Positions 1-13,986 of a DNA stretch of 64,000 bases are shown piece by piece (positions within the stretch are counted from its first letter, which is position 1; each line of letters opens with the position of its first letter). A model generated the notes under the pieces. That model ran no database searches and was not told where the DNA came from. It worked only from the letters and a program-made list of their open reading frames with translations. Source of the stretch: Clarkia xantiana subsp. parviflora (lineage: Eukaryota; Streptophyta; Magnoliopsida; Myrtales; Onagraceae); the NCBI GenBank assembly GCA_036873135.1, contig JAPTYO010000003.1, positions 29,206,763-29,270,762 of the forward strand. Reading direction: 5' to 3'. The position numbers and the translations under genes were made by a program.

Positions 1-89
1 ATACGTTGCATGAATTTTGGTTACAGTTTCAAGTATTCAATAGGGCACTTTAGAGTAGTTGTAGCTACAAATGAAAATTCAACAGGTTT

Positions 90-1064
90 TCACTTCTTTT
101 TCTTGTTTGTGGGCAATGAAACTGCTGGAGGAGGTAATCTCTTCTTCCCAAAAGCAGCTGTTCTGCTTCCAGTATCATCTTCACTGTCACTGACACCATT
201 TGCTGCGGTGGTTTCCTCATTCTCTTGTGCCTCTCTTCGTTTCTTAGCTTGCAAGTTATAAAATAGTTTCTTCTCAATCGGGTCAGCTGATGGCCCCGGT
301 TTGAATTGGCGTGACACTTTTGCACCTAAACCAAGCCTGCAACAGAAGCTTCACTCAACTATTCTCACCAGGGAAACAAAATATATAGAGATTGAAGTAC
401 TGACCTTAAAGGACGACTCTCTGGTTCAGGCTCTGTCTTCTCTGATTCCTCGTCTGCAAGTCTAGTCATGTTATTAACCCATCGCTCTGCCTGCAAATAC
501 CATTTTCCTCGACATCATCAACAACACTGAAGACTATAATATATTCCCAAGCTATATTTTCTGTGATGATTTAGCTGACTAAAGAAAAAGTGAAAAGGAC
601 GAGATTCAAATTCACACCTGGGCAGCCAAAAAAAAGAAAATAATAATCACAGTTTCGAATGAAAGCGTAACTGCATGTGCGGTATGTAACTAACTCTATT
701 GACGTATCCAAGTTCTTGAAAGTTAGAAATATCTGATTTTTCATCTAAAGGTTTGCAAGAGAAGAGACAACATCAAATAGGACATTGCTGCGCAAAAATC
801 GTCATAGTTCCCTAGTTAGATTCACTCAATCATCTCCAGTCCAGTAGAATCATAAAAATACCAACTTTAAGAAAATGTATAGGCAGCTATACTTGCACAG
901 ATTATTTCAATAGAGTATTTTGACTTGTCTGATATATACCAACAGCCAAGAAAGCAGCAATAGAAATGTAGAATGATACATTAATAACTGATTACCAGTT
1001 TGAATGCTTTGTCCAGTGTTACAACTTGAGGAGGGGCCGATTTCTCATTCGTCTTGGTGCCCAT
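90..1064 (-). CDS. DUF3245-like small basic protein
   Basis: Three coding exons on the minus strand join in frame: 1064-996, 490-405 and 336-90, giving 133 aa. The protein starts MGTKTNEKSAPP, continues through LDKAFKLAERWVNNMT and LGLGAKVSRQFKPG, and ends in a lysine-rich tail (NKKKK). Introns have GT donors and AG acceptors (CAG) and keep the frame. A further CAG acceptor about 18 bases before the ATG suggests an upstream 5'UTR exon. The order W-V-N-N-M, G-L-G-A-K-V, P-I-E-K-K-L and S-R-T-A-A-F matches my memory of the eukaryotic DUF3245 family, whose function is unknown. The basic tail suggests nuclear or nucleolar location, which is inference. Exon structure is strongly supported; the family name is moderately so. 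Confidence 0.72.
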
Positions 1065-1084
1065 ATCCTGTCCTGAACCAGCCT

Positions 1085-3119
1085 GCAAATAACAACACAG
1101 ACCAGAGAAATATGTCATCATCAAAGTTTTTTTAAACATTATTTCAGGCACAAGAGCACAAGTTGATACGAGTGAGGTGGTCTCTAAATAGTAAGTAGTT
1201 TAGTTTCTACATCAATAAGTATTTTTGTCCCCCCACATAATCATCTCACTATTTGCAGCTGGGGCATTTATGCTAATTGAATGGAGAACAAGATTCTACC
1301 TACTCTTTCAAGTTAAAAACTTCGAGCACCTAGAGGAATGAGATCAAATATCTATTTTACTTCCATTGAAAAAACAATAAGCAGGCAGTAGAAGGTATTA
1401 GTTAGTTCTGCCACACGCCACTGTCCTAGTCCTCTGAACACCGATATCACTAAGCAAAGGATCAAACGATCCATAGCTTAGTGAAAATCCAGTTCTTTAA
1501 ACCCTTCAACAATGGATACAAGTAGCAACAGTGCAAAATTCTGGAACAAAAAATCTATTTCTTCAATCAAGACTTTATTCAAACAGCTGGTGTGCATCGT
1601 TTGATCAGGCAAGATTTAACAATCAAAAGAAGAACTTCCCACCCAGTTTATGAAACGAAAACATAAAGCTGATCTCTCTACAATCCAAGATATTTGCAAA
1701 GAAGAACTGCCAATGGAGGATATGCGATACAGATCAGAAAAGTGGGCCGCGTCAAAGACTCAAAATCCTTGTTTTTAGCCGTATGCTCTCCATAACAGGG
1801 AAATTCGGCTCACAATTTACGTTCCTTTGTGGAAAAAACTTTTTTTTTTTTCTTATTGCTGTTTCAGAGACAAATATAGTTTCAGAGACAAATATAGATT
1901 CAGAGATTGTGTACTATATATGCGATGCACGAAGAAAGTAATATATGTACGCCCATGTCAAGACAAGGTGACGAAAGATGGAGCATGAAACCTGGGTGGA
2001 TGTGGATAATGGTTGTTACTCCCGCGAGTGGTCGTTATTTAGGGGCGATAAGAACACAATTCCTAAAGTGGAACACTGCAAGTCTGCAACTCTCCCCCAC
2101 AATGGCATACTCAGCAGGATTACAGTGGAGAGTAATAATAGTCAATGACTTGAGAAAAAGACGATACTCACTCCTTGGAAATATAAAGCCCACTTTTGCT
2201 AGTGTGCTCTTGCTTTTACCAAATTACCCCCTACGCTTTATATCAAGAAAGAATATTCACATTTATATTAAGAAATAATTATTTATTATGGTTTAGAGAA
2301 GAATGAAATAGATTAAAGCATATGATATATTTAAAAATATTACAAAAGTTGGTTTTTGAATTTCCGCTCTTCTATTGCCTCGATGCGTACTTATAAGAAT
2401 TAAAAATATTTTTATTATGTATATTTTTACAAATAATTATTCGAATGTATAGTTTATTTTGTTTCTGATAAATTACTTATTATTATCAATTTTATGTCAT
2501 TTAAAATTATATTAATATATTTCAACTATGTGACACTTGTATATTTTTCTTAGTCGTTTTTTAATAATTTTATCGCAGCACTATAATTTAGATATGAAAT
2601 ATTTAGTAAGTGCAAATTTTAAAAATATTTTTACCGTATTTATAATATAAAATATATAAATTATCTAAACAAATATAGAAACAAATAATTAAAAGTTTCT
2701 ATTTAAATTATATATTTATACAATTTGATTGTGTAGTCTTTTTAAGGTGTCTACGTAGTTTCTTTAATAATATAGATATAGATATAATATAAAATACACT
2801 AAAATTACCTAAATAAAAAATATAATAATATACAACTTACTACGACCAACTAAAACAATATAATATATATATATATATATATACATCATATATATAAATA
2901 AAGAAATAAATAATTAAAAGTTTCTATTTTAATAATATATCTATACAATTTATTTGTGAAACTTTTTAAGATCGCCATATAGGCATTTATATTTTTAATT
3001 AAATATTATATAAATATAAAATACACTAACATTACATAATTATAATATATATATATATATATACATATGTTATTTATATTATATAAATAATCACAATATA
3101 TAAACTTATATAAAAAATA

Positions 3120-3151
<32 letters not shown>

Positions 3152-4420
3152 ATCACAATACATAAACCTACATAATAACAAATATATAAATATAAATAAT
3201 GACTAAAATATATAGTTTTTTTTTTATATTATATCTACAAACGTCTTAATTTTTTTTTTCAAATTTAATTTTAACCATTTTACTTTTTAATTTATTTTAC
3301 GCTAAACTCAAATTGTTAGTTTGATTTTCTTACATACCCCACACAGTGCGCAGAGTTAACATCTAGTAATATAAATGTTGGTTTATGAAATTTATGCTCT
3401 TCATTGTGTACTTACAAGAATAAGAAGTAGTTTTTGTTATGTCAAATTTTACAAGTTAATTATTCAACTGTATAGTTAAATTTATTTCCATAAAATAATG
3501 ATTATTACCAGTTTGATCACATTTAAAATTAGATGAATACATAAATAGTAACTAAAATTTATAATATCCTAAACCATAATATGATGGATTGTATTGATTA
3601 TGTTTATGTGTAGATTGATATATTTTCTAATTACAACTTTTATTTGTGCATTTTTCTAGTTTGATGATAATTTATCATTTTTGTCTTAAGCAAGTTATGT
3701 ATGACATGTTAATATCTTTATTATGTAAATGTTAGAAAGATAAAATGAAGGCCACAACAAATATATATCAGCAACAATCGTTATTGCAACTGTAAAAAAA
3801 AATTATAGACACCCACGTATGATTTTTTTTTTTTAATAAAAATCATGCATGATTTTATTGAAACTCAATGATTAACATCAATAATATATTAGGAATATTT
3901 TCTAAAAAATTGAAATGTATAGCTCAAATTCAAATCGTGAATAAGTTCGATAGATAAGAAATCATGGATGAGTTTACTAAAATGTATTTGAGGCAACTGG
4001 CCTTATCAATTTTTTGTAATGTGTATTTTTAACAATAAAAAGTGTAATAGTTATTAATACGATCCTTTAAAATTTTATATTTATTTTCTTAAATTTTGTT
4101 ACATTAATTATTTGTTTATAATTAAAATTTTACTCGGAATAAAAATTCTTACTTCGTCATAAGAAAGTAATATTATATTATAAAGTTATAAACAATATGA
4201 TTTAACTGCATGAATTTCATATTCCATCCTAACTCTAACCGTCCCTATACCAGATTGTGTTAATAGTTAATGAAAATATCAATCAAATCATCACTTCACT
4301 ATAAAAATACACAAAACATATGTTAAAAAATCCATTAATTAATTAATTATAGAAATAAGAAAGGAGCAAGAAAAGAACAGGGGCAAAGTGAGAATTTTCG
4401 CACCAGATAGATGATTATTA
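1085..4420. other. AT-rich intergenic region
   Basis: No convincing gene here. The left part (to about 1850) is probably the 5'UTR intron and promoter of the minus-strand DUF3245-like gene. From about 2280 the DNA is very AT-rich with (TA)n tracts near 2862-2882, 3041-3062 and 3123-3151. A 123-codon open frame at 1907-2278 has no recognisable motif and is treated as chance. Confidence 0.6.
2349..3540. repeat. Diverged direct repeat flanking 1 kb of AT-rich DNA
   Basis: About 170 bases from 2349 recur in the same orientation from 3374. Shared blocks in order are GTTGGTTTATGAA-like, GCTCTTC, GTACTTA(T/C)AAGAAT, TTATGT, TTTACAA, AATTATTC, TGTATAGTT and CATTTAAAATTA. Identity looks like 70-80% by eye. 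The DNA between is nearly pure A+T with several (TA)n runs. It could be an old insertion bounded by duplicated sequence, or a local duplication. Confidence 0.5.
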
Positions 4421-4480
4421 CATATATAATATTATTATTATGTACTTAGTTCATCTCCCCTTCCTCTCTCTCCTTTATTG
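4421..4480 (+). promoter_or_regulatory. Putative MED12 core promoter
   Basis: A TATA-like stretch (CATATATAAT, 4421-4430) is followed about 30 bases on by a pyrimidine-rich patch (TCTCCCCTTCCTCTCTCTCC). This combination is common at plant transcription starts, and the inferred MED12 leader lies just downstream. Position is inferred from composition only. Confidence 0.3.
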
Positions 4481-5972
4481 CAGCAGAAACGGAAGACAAC
4501 ATCGTCGTCACAATTTCAGCAGCTGAAGAAGAAAAGATCCCAACTTTGAAATCTGAAGCCCTTAAATCCCTAGACCCTTCTCCTTCAACCTCCTAAATTC
4601 GCCCCTAACTAATCCCCTGATCAGGCTTCCCTTACTTTTGGCAACTTCTAATCCAATTCATTTCTTTAATCCTCCACATTACTGCGCACAAGCCGTCTCT
4701 TTTACGAAATTGCCATTGAAACCCTAGCTGTTCGTCCCCACTAAGGACGCAATCGGGCTTTTGAGGGGTCTTGCAATTGCTGCTGACCTGAAACCCTAGC
4801 TCGTTTCTGCCTCTGGGTCAGTTGAATTTGGAGTTGGATTTGATGGTCTTTACTTAGTGATACTTGCTGCTTGTGTAAGTTATTGTATCTCATTTTCATT
4901 GTTTATGAGCTTGAATTCTGGGAAGTCCAATGCTTATATATTCAGTTGACTTTGTGCCTTTGTCTGTGCTGTTGCCACTTACTTCAGATGTTTGAACTTG
5001 TTTTTGGTGCTCGAGAGGCTTATTTATGTATTTTGAACTAGTTTTATTGGTGTTGTGTTAAGTTTTGACGGATCACAATGTACTCAATGAACTTTAGCGT
5101 GCCTTTGATTGTTCTTGTACCGATGACCTGTTATCGGACTTCGGTTTATTTTCCTTTGGCTGAAGTTTTTACTTTGCTGGAATTTGCATTCTTTGTCTTT
5201 ATGCAGTTCTTGTTAAAACAAAAGAAAGTCGATTTCCACTGTGATGCATTTCAAGTATCTGGAGCTTGTCGCAGTTTTTAGCCTATCTGTACATAATCTG
5301 TTATGCTTCAAGAAAGAGAACTAAAAAAGGTGCACCGTCCTTGATAAAATTCATCGTGTGATTGGATAATTTAGAACCAGCATGGAAAGCCAGTTGTACT
5401 AATTATTTCGGTCTTGTAAATTTGTAATTCTATGTAGAGCTTTATAATGAATTGACTTTCATGCATACGTACAAAAGTTGGAATATAAATTATTTCACTA
5501 AATCCCTTAGAAATGCTACGTAAACCTATTCGTTAAATGCACAAACCATTGGGGGTAAGTTGATAAAACTAAAGTATGATGTAACACGCCTACCAGTTCG
5601 GAAAGATTCTAACCCATTTTTGGATCATATGGCGCCGACGAGTTGATTTTGGAGCTCGCACAGTATCAGATCCATTTGCTTAATCCACATGGTTTAGTAT
5701 TGAATATGCGTGCTTAATTCATGAAATAGCCCCCTTGAGTAGCAGATAATCAGTGTTGGGAGTTGAGGCTTGTGTATCTTGTTTAACGGCGATTTCTGTT
5801 TGTTCATTGTTGGCGGTTTGGTTACTTTCTGATTGATCGTACTTATTGTTATCCTTTTTTTGTCTGCATACCACATGGCCTAACCCAAGAGGAATTTCTG
5901 TTTCAAATGCAGATCAATTTTATCTTGCATTAGCAAATGTTTGGGCCATTATGCTGGTGATAGTTGGTAGAG
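4481..5972 (+). other. MED12 5' leader with a 1 kb intron
   Basis: The leader is pyrimidine-rich, then reaches a consensus donor (GT|GTAAGT, intron starting about 4875). It resumes after CAAATGCAG at 5913, 60 bases before the MED12 start codon. An in-frame TAG at 5961-5963 closes the frame directly upstream of that ATG. The 67-codon open frame at 5078-5281 lies inside this intron and is not considered a gene. Confidence 0.5.
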
Positions 5973-8900
5973 ATGAGCAGGTACCATGTCCCCAACTGCA
6001 ATAGTGCAGCAACTGGTTTGTCGTCAGGTAGGGAGACCCGTGCTGAGTCGTCTTCGTTATCTGGCAGCTTCGCCCAGAATTCCAGGTAAATTCTACTGAG
6101 TAGTCACCACTTTGTGATATTTTTAACTCAATAAGATCTCCTAAAGTTTGTAACTTTTCCATTCTTACGTACTACATGCCTTTCCAGTACTTTCCTATTG
6201 AGATTTTCCATCATGTTTATTATATTTCCTCAAATATATGCCCACGAGTTACGGTTTATTTTAACCTTTTTAAATTATTATCAAGGTACTGCTTTGATGG
6301 ATCATGCAATAAGGTCAATTGGAATAAATTTATTTTGTTTTGTTGACAATTCTTCTCTATTCTAAATATATGATTGGTGTTGATCAAGCAGGCGGGTATC
6401 TGCATCTCAGTTAGTACCATACAAGTTGAAGTGCGAAAAAGAACCTTTGAATTCCCGGTAACATTTACAATGTGCTAGAATTTTGTTGTTTTCTGTTTAT
6501 AGAAAATATCTCCTATTGAGTATAAGGGAATTATATATTTCTTGTGCTACTTTGCTTTATTATCGGTGATATGCCTTTCTCATATGGATCTTTGGTGTGC
6601 TTTAAATCTTTATCAGGCTTGGGCCTCCAGATTACCAGCCTCAGAATTTTGATTGCCCCGAGGAAACCTTCACAAAGGAATATGTACAATCTGGATATAA
6701 AGAGATGGTCGAAGGACTTGAGGTATGTTCTTTGCGCATTGTTTGGCAATATTTTTGGATAGTAGCAAAGAGTTAGGATGCACAAACCATCATCAGTTCT
6801 TTTCTTATGGACTTCTTGAATAATTTCATTTATTTTCTAACTGTGACAGGAAGCTAGAGAGATTATGCTGTCTCAAGTTCAAGCCTTTACAAGAGGGGCT
6901 GTACATAGATGCAAGGAGGTAAATTTCTTATTGAGAAAATCCGGTGCCGCCACAAAGTTTATAAATTTCATCCATGTTCCACTTTTAACCGTCTCTACAT
7001 TTTTAGGCTATAAGAAAAAGACATAGGGCAATTCATGAATCTCGAGCTAAGAAGCGTAAGGTGTGAATCCACCACTTCTTGTTTGTCCTCAAAGTCTTTA
7101 AATTCTCATTTTTTTATTTATTTGTGAGTCTTTCATGGAATATGATCTAGCTTCGTAATCTATGTTAGGCTGGCCAAGTTTATGGTGTGCCTCTATCGGG
7201 TTCATTGTTAAGCAAGCGTGGAGCTTTTCCTGAGCAAAGGCAATGTACTGAAGAATCCCGAAGGAGGTGGATTGAGGTATCTGTTTTTATCATATTTTAT
7301 CTTTTTGGAGAATATAGTAATTTCTCATATCCCCAGGAACTTGATTTAAAGTTTAAGATATTTCTTGGTTGAGACATTTTCGCTTAAGACCTTCGATTCT
7401 TCTTCACAAATTGACAGTTCTTCTTCCTTGAATTCCAGATATTATCACAGCCTCATAAAAGATTGCGTTCTCTAGCAGACAATGTTCCTCATGGCTACAG
7501 AAGAAAGTATCTTCTCGAAGTCCTTATCAAGAACAAAGTGCCTCTTTTAAGGGCAACTTGGTTTATTAAAGTTAACTATCTCAACCAGGTGAAGGATACT
7601 TTACTGCTAATAGTGAAATTCCAAATTTACCCTCCTTCCTCATTTTGTAAAATGGGAATTTTGTTCTGCAGGTTCGGCCTGGTCCTTCTGGAACAACTGA
7701 CAAAAACCAGTTAGTTCGAACAGAGCAGTGGACAAAGGATGTTATTGAATATTTGCAGTATCTTCTGGATGAATTTTCCAAGAAAGATTCTCTCCCACAT
7801 CCATCTCAGCTCAGAGATCGATCCTCTCAGATGCTACATAAAAGTGAACCAGGATCATCTACTTTTGAAGCGGAGGAACCATCTGTACACTTCAAGTGGT
7901 GGTATATGGTGAGGCTCTTGCAGTGGCACCATGCTGAAGGGCTTCTTGTTCCTTCACCGATTATAGAGTGGGTTCTTAGTCAACTCCAGGTACATTGTAG
8001 TTCATTGTTTATCCTTTTAAAAAAAGAACCCTTGACATGTCTAAATTTTGTCACTTTGACATAAAGATTGCATCTTTTTATGTTAAAAAAATTCCGATTT
8101 TATGATTTTTCAGGAGAGAGAATTATTGGAAATCTTGCATTTGCTCCTCCCTATCATATACGGTGTTATTGAAGCCGTTGTTCTTTCTCAAACCTATGTG
8201 CGGGTTCTTGTTGGGGTTGCTCTTCGATTCATCCGTGAACCCTCTACATCTGGATCTTACCTAGTGGATAATTCTCGTCGGGCTTATACATGCGCAGCCG
8301 TGGTTGAGATGCTCCGTTACATGATAATGGCCGTACCCGATACTTTTGTTGCACTGGATTGCTTCCCATTACCTTCACGCGTCATCTCCCAAGTGATAAA
8401 TGATTTCAGTTATCTCCCCAAGGAAGTTACAGACAAAGCAGAAATCTCTCCTTCCGAGGTTGCTTACATGTTCAGAAGGAAAAAGTTCGACAGCCTCTAT
8501 CAGTTTGCTTCGTTCGATCACTTTGTGTCTTGTATCCAGAAACGGTCGGAAAAATTGGCGAAAAGTGTAAGTCCGGGCGACCCTTCTTGCAGTTTTGCTA
8601 AAGCCATTCAAGCCTTGGATAAGGCTCTAGTTGAGGGAGATCTGAAGGGAGCGTACAAATTTCTTTTTGAGGGTTTTTCTGAAGGAGCGGTTGATGAAAC
8701 ATGGATTTTAGAAGTGAATCCGAGTTTGAGGTCATCATTGAAGTGGATCGGAACAGTAGATCTTGTGCTAATCTACACCATCTTCTTTCTCTGCGAATGG
8801 GCAGTTTCTGATTTCAGAAATTTCCGACTCGGAGCTGAGAATGGATCGAAGTTTACAGGGAGGAAGGATTTCAGTGAAGTATATACTGCAATTTGGTTCT

Positions 8901-11900
8901 TAAGGATGAAAGCAAGAGATCTAAGTGGTCAAAGAAGCAAGAAGGCTGATTCTACTGCCTTATCTTTAGATATCGACCGAGTCGAAAGAAAAAGTTTGAA
9001 CTTTTCCGATATATTCGAGAGCCCGGGACCCGTACACGATATTTTGGTTTGTTGGATCGATCAGCACGATGCACACAAAGGAGAAGGCCTTGAGAGAATG
9101 CAGCTACTCTTAGTTGAACTTACTCGGTTTGGCATTTTCTACCCTCAAGCTTATGCACGGCAGCTATTGGTCAGTGGAATCCTCGACTCTAAAACTGTGG
9201 CCAATGCATCGAAGCACATGAGGCACCGCCACGTCCTAAAAGTGCTGCCCGAGGTTCTTGTCCATGATTCTCTGAAAGAGATGAAATGTGCCGAAGGAGC
9301 CGAGCTCACAGAGGCGACCCATGTTTATTCAAACGAGCGGCAACTCATTATTCAAGAGTATTACTCGAATCGAAGCTTGAACCATGCAAAGTTTTCAACT
9401 TTGAAACAAAACTACCACCACAGAGAGTGGAAATCTGTAGAGTCACCCTCAGATGTTCTATCTTTTAAGAAAATCAAGAGTGCAGTTCATGTCGATGAGT
9501 TAAAGACTGCAATTTCTGTTCTGATGCAGTTCCCAACCTCGAATTCCATGTCAATGGGCGCAGTAATGGATGAATCGGAAGGAATTGTGAAGAGGTCTGG
9601 TGGGTCGATGTGTAGCGAAGTTGTCGAAGGCTCTCCGGGATGCGAAGATTGTCGGAGGGTAAAAAAGCAGAAATTGACAGAGGACAGAAGTTTGTATATT
9701 GAAGTGCATCCAATAGAGGAGGAGGATTTATGGTGGGCCCGCAAAGGCCCGCCACCTAAACAAACCGAGCCTTTGAAGATCGAGCCGCCATTGAAGTCCG
9801 TGAAGCAAAATTCCCGAGGCAGACGAAAGACTCAAAGTCTAGCTCAGTTAGCTGCTGCTCGAATCGAGGGTAGCCAGGGAGTCTCTACTAGCCATGTATG
9901 TGATAATAGACTAACCTGCCCTCACGAAATCCCGAAAGCAGCCGATGGGATTGGTCCGCCGCCTCAGTTTAGCGATATTATCTCGATCGGAAAAGCGTTG
10001 AAAAGGTTGCGTTTTGCAAAGAGAAGAACTGTCACTTCCTGGTTAGTCAGTGTAGTTAGGCAGCACATTGAAGAGACCGAAAAGGTCAAAGTTGGTCAAT
10101 TTAATAACCGGGCCTATACACCACTTGACGATGTGAACCCCTCGAAATGGAAGCTCACGGAAGACGAGATATCATCGATTCTGTACCTGTTGGATGTCTC
10201 TAATGACTTGCTTTCGGCTGTGAAGTTCGTTCTCTGGTTGCTGCCGAAGGCTCTTCGTGTCCAAAATACGTCCTTTCATAGTGGAAGAAACCCGGCATTG
10301 CAAAGGCAGATGGAAAGCCATGTCTGCGAAATCGGGGAAGCCGTTCTTTTATCGTCTCTCCGGAGGTGATTTATAGGATTAACTGCAACGTTTTCAATAT
10401 TTTTACGTCTTTTCTCGTCTTGATTGTTGTTTTTTGGTTTGCTCTAGGTACGAGACGATGCTTATAGCCGCCGATCTTGTCCCCCAAACCTTATCAGCTC
10501 TTGTGCAGCGAGCGGCAAGTGCGGTCACCTCGAGCGGAAGAGTCTTCGGTACCCCTTCCCTCACCTACGCTCGATTTCTGCTGAAAAAGTACGGCAATGT
10601 GAATAGTGTCCTTGAATGGCGGAAGAACTTCAAGGCGACTTGTGACAAAAGACTCTTTTCGGAACTCGAATCCTCACGATTACTCGACGGAGACTACGCA
10701 TATTCACTCGGAGTTCCGTCCGGAGTTGACGATGCTGATGATTTCTTGCGTCAGAAGCTAAGCGGTGGTCGGATTTCTCGAGTGGGCATGAGTATGAGAG
10801 ACATTGTTCAGCGAAATGTCGAAGAAGCTGTTCTTATCTTGTCCGGGAAGGACAAGAAGGGAATTTTCACAACCGAACAGCAGATAGCGCAGCAGATTGT
10901 CGACCCGATCGTGAACTGCATGAAGCAGACAGGTGGCGCAGCCCAAGAGGGCGATCCGTGTTTAGTTTCCTCTGCTGTCTCGGCTGTCGTTGGTAGTGTG
11001 GGGCCCGCTCTAGCAAAAATACCCGATTTCGGTTTTTTGGCTGCTCCAGGGCCGTTATCTCTCGCCAAACGCATCCTCCAGATCCACGTATCGTGCCTCT
11101 GTCTTTTGAAGGAGGCGCTCGATGATCGTCAGAGCAGAGCATTCGAGGTCGCGCTAGCCATGGAAGCTTCTTCTGCACTTTCTGGAATCTTCTCGCCCGG
11201 AAAGATATCGAGAAATCAGTACCAGATGTCACCCGAACCTCATGACCCCAGCGAAAGCACCGAATTAAATAAATCTGCACCGACCAGACACACCAAGATC
11301 GCAGCAGCAGTATCCGCCCTCGTAATCGGAGCGGTGCTCCAAGGATTCACGAGCCTCGAGAGAATCGTCACGGTGTTCAGATTGAAGGAAGGATTGGACG
11401 TGATTCAGTTTGTCCGGAGCACCCGATCGAGTTCTAACGGCAGCATGAGGAATTCGAAGGGTGACGGAATGATCGAACTTTACGTGCATTGGTTTAGGGT
11501 TTTGATAGGGAACTGCCGAACTGTTTCCGATGGATTAATCGCTGAACTTCTCGGGGAACCATCCGTTTTAGCACTTTCGAGAATGCAGCAGTCTTTGCCG
11601 CTCGGGTTAGTCTTTCCGGCAGCTTACTCGATCTTTGCGTTCCTCACGTGGAAGCCGTTCATTTATAACGTTACGGCTCGAGACGACATGCATCACCTCT
11701 ACCAGTCCCTTACTGTGGCAATCGAAGATGCCCTAAACCACCATCCGTTCCGAGACATCTGTTTAAGGAGCACGGGGGAATTGTACGAGGTTATAGCCGG
11801 AGACACAACTGATGCCGATTTCGCTGCCGTGATAGAGTCGGACCCACATTCGAAATCCACAACTGGGTTCTTCCCTCTCCGAGCAAGGCTCTTTCTTGGA

Positions 11901-13986
11901 GCGCTCATCGACTGCCGAATATCGATTGATAAGTTGACACGGCCCGAAACTGAAACAAAGCTCGTGGATAAGATCGTTCATGTGTTGAACACATTGCAAC
12001 CTGCAAAGTTTCACTGGCAGTGGCTCGAGCTTCGGCTTCTACTAAACGAACAAGCGATTCTCGAGAAACTTGATAACCATGAAGTTCCTTTGGCCGATGC
12101 ATTACGATCGAGTTCGAACAGATCCTCGGCATCGGAGAATGAGAGCAATTTCATCGAGATCATACTCACGAGGCTGCTTGTTCGGCCAGATGCCGCTCCG
12201 TTGTTCTCCGAAGTAGTCCATCTTTTCGGCCGATCGTTAGAGGATTCCTTGCTTCTCCTCACGAAATGGTTTTTGGAAGGAAACGATGTTCTTCTCGGGA
12301 GGAAGACGGTGAGACAACGACTTATGAACATTGCCGGGAACAAGGGTCTCTCCACGACGTCACAGTCGTACATGCACTGGGGTTGGTTCGGCTCGGGTTC
12401 GGACGCTCCGACAACCGCAAAGAAGCCAAATAATCTCGAAGAAGGCGAGGTTGTCGAAGAAGGCGGCTCAAAATCGAGTAAAGCCTCGTCATTATCATCT
12501 TCACAAGTATCCGATGCTGAAAATAATTATCGTATCGAGAAAGCTCTTGTTGAATTGGTTCTTCCGTGCATGGATCAAAGCTCCGTCGAGTCACGTAACA
12601 CTTTTGCAAGCGATTTGATCAAGCAGTTGAACGCAATCGAGCAACAGATGAGCGCGATTGCTCGGATGGGTATGACAAAACATTCTGGGACAGCTGTTGC
12701 TGCCGAGGGTCCTATGACGAAATCAAGCAGCCGTAAGGGTAATCGAGGTGCAAGTCCGAGTTTAGCTAGAAGGCAAGCAGCAGTCTTAGATGCCAACCCT
12801 CCCTCTCCTGCAGCTCTACGAGCCTCCGTTATTCTCCGGCTGCATTTTCTTCTAAGGCTATTACAGGTTATCTGCACCGATCGGTAAGAACCCGTACATA
12901 ACCGGGATTCAGATCACTTGACCCATTCTTCCTGTCCCAGATCGTGTCTCGTCGTTGTGATTTTGACACGCGTATTTTGTGGAATTAGTTTTTGGGTTTT
13001 TTTTTTCTCCTAAAATCCTATGTCAAGATCTTAACGGTGAGACACAATCTGAGTTAGAAAGAGTGAGGCAGGTGATTGAATCCATATAATATCAAAACAC
13101 AAACTATAGTTGTTTAATTTCTTGTCTATGTTCATGCAGGGAACCACTAGGAAAGAACTTGAGGCACATGCTTGCATCAGTAATGCTTCGCCTCTTATCG
13201 AACCGATATATTTACGAAGATGCGGAACTTTCTTTCCATCTCGGGCAGAGTTTCGTGCCAAAAAAGGAAGGAGAGTCGGCCGTAGAAGCTTCCAGTGCAG
13301 CGTCACCCCATTTATCCGGTGAAAGCCTTTTCGACCGGCTATTACTGATCCTCCATGGAGTGTTGAGTAGTTCTCAACCGAGTTGGCTTAAATCTACGAC
13401 AGCTAAAGATTTCTCCCCGTTCGATAAAGAAGTCGCCGAAAATTTACAGGTTCTACTCTATCCTAAACCTCTCTCTTTGGAGAGATCAATATTTCCGAAA
13501 TTCAAAACCGGTTATAACTCAAATCTCGTGTTTCGTTTCGATTTGTAGAACGAGTTGGATACAATGCAGCTCCCCGACAAGATTCGGTGGCGGATCCAAT
13601 CCGCAATGCCGATCCTTCTTTCGTCAGTACGGTGTTCCATCTCCTGCGAGCCATCATCGGTCCCACCCACCGCCCTTGCCATCCTCAACCCGATTCAACA
13701 ACAAACCGGTACCCCTAACCGGAACCCGACCCGAACATCGATGAGCTCGTTGGGTAAGTCCAAGGCAGCAAACTCAACTCCTCCGCCCCCACCGGATACT
13801 GACTCGGAGTTCGACCCGTGGACCCTACTGGAAGACGGAGTGGGGTCCGTCTTAACCTCGGGAAACGTTTCCGCCATTGGGAGCGGAGACGATAATGTCC
13901 GTGCCTCGAGCTGGCTCAAGGGAGCCGTGAGGGTTCGGAGAACCGATGGTTTATACGCCAGTGTAGTTGACGATGATAACTGTTAG
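5973..13986 (+). CDS. MED12: Mediator subunit 12 (MED12 / CRYPTIC PRECOCIOUS)
   Basis: Twelve coding exons join in frame: 5973-6085, 6392-6457, 6617-6722, 6850-6918, 7007-7060, 7169-7276, 7439-7588, 7672-7989, 8114-10365, 10448-12883, 13140-13449 and 13549-13986. They encode 2139 aa, close to the roughly 2200 aa of Arabidopsis MED12. The N-terminus (MSRYHVPNCNSA) resembles the plant MED12 start. The Med12 domain covers about residues 173-222 (VPLLRATWFIKVNYLNQ). Residues from about 329 onward are carried largely by two very long exons, and the C-terminus is proline- and serine-rich. MED12 links the CDK8 kinase module (CDK8, cyclin C, MED13) to core Mediator in the nucleus and in Arabidopsis affects flowering and developmental timing. 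No break was found. Only the precise 5'UTR is uncertain. Confidence 0.96.

Noticed and set aside
1907..2278. 123-codon open frame
   Set aside because: No known motif, no splice partners and AT-rich intergenic surroundings; fits chance.
2862..3151. (TA)n tracts as a CRISPR-like or satellite array
   Set aside because: They are simple microsatellites of varied length without regular spacers.
10758..12877. Antisense frames of 60-137 codons under MED12 exons
   Set aside because: They are shadows of the long MED12 exon without features of their own.
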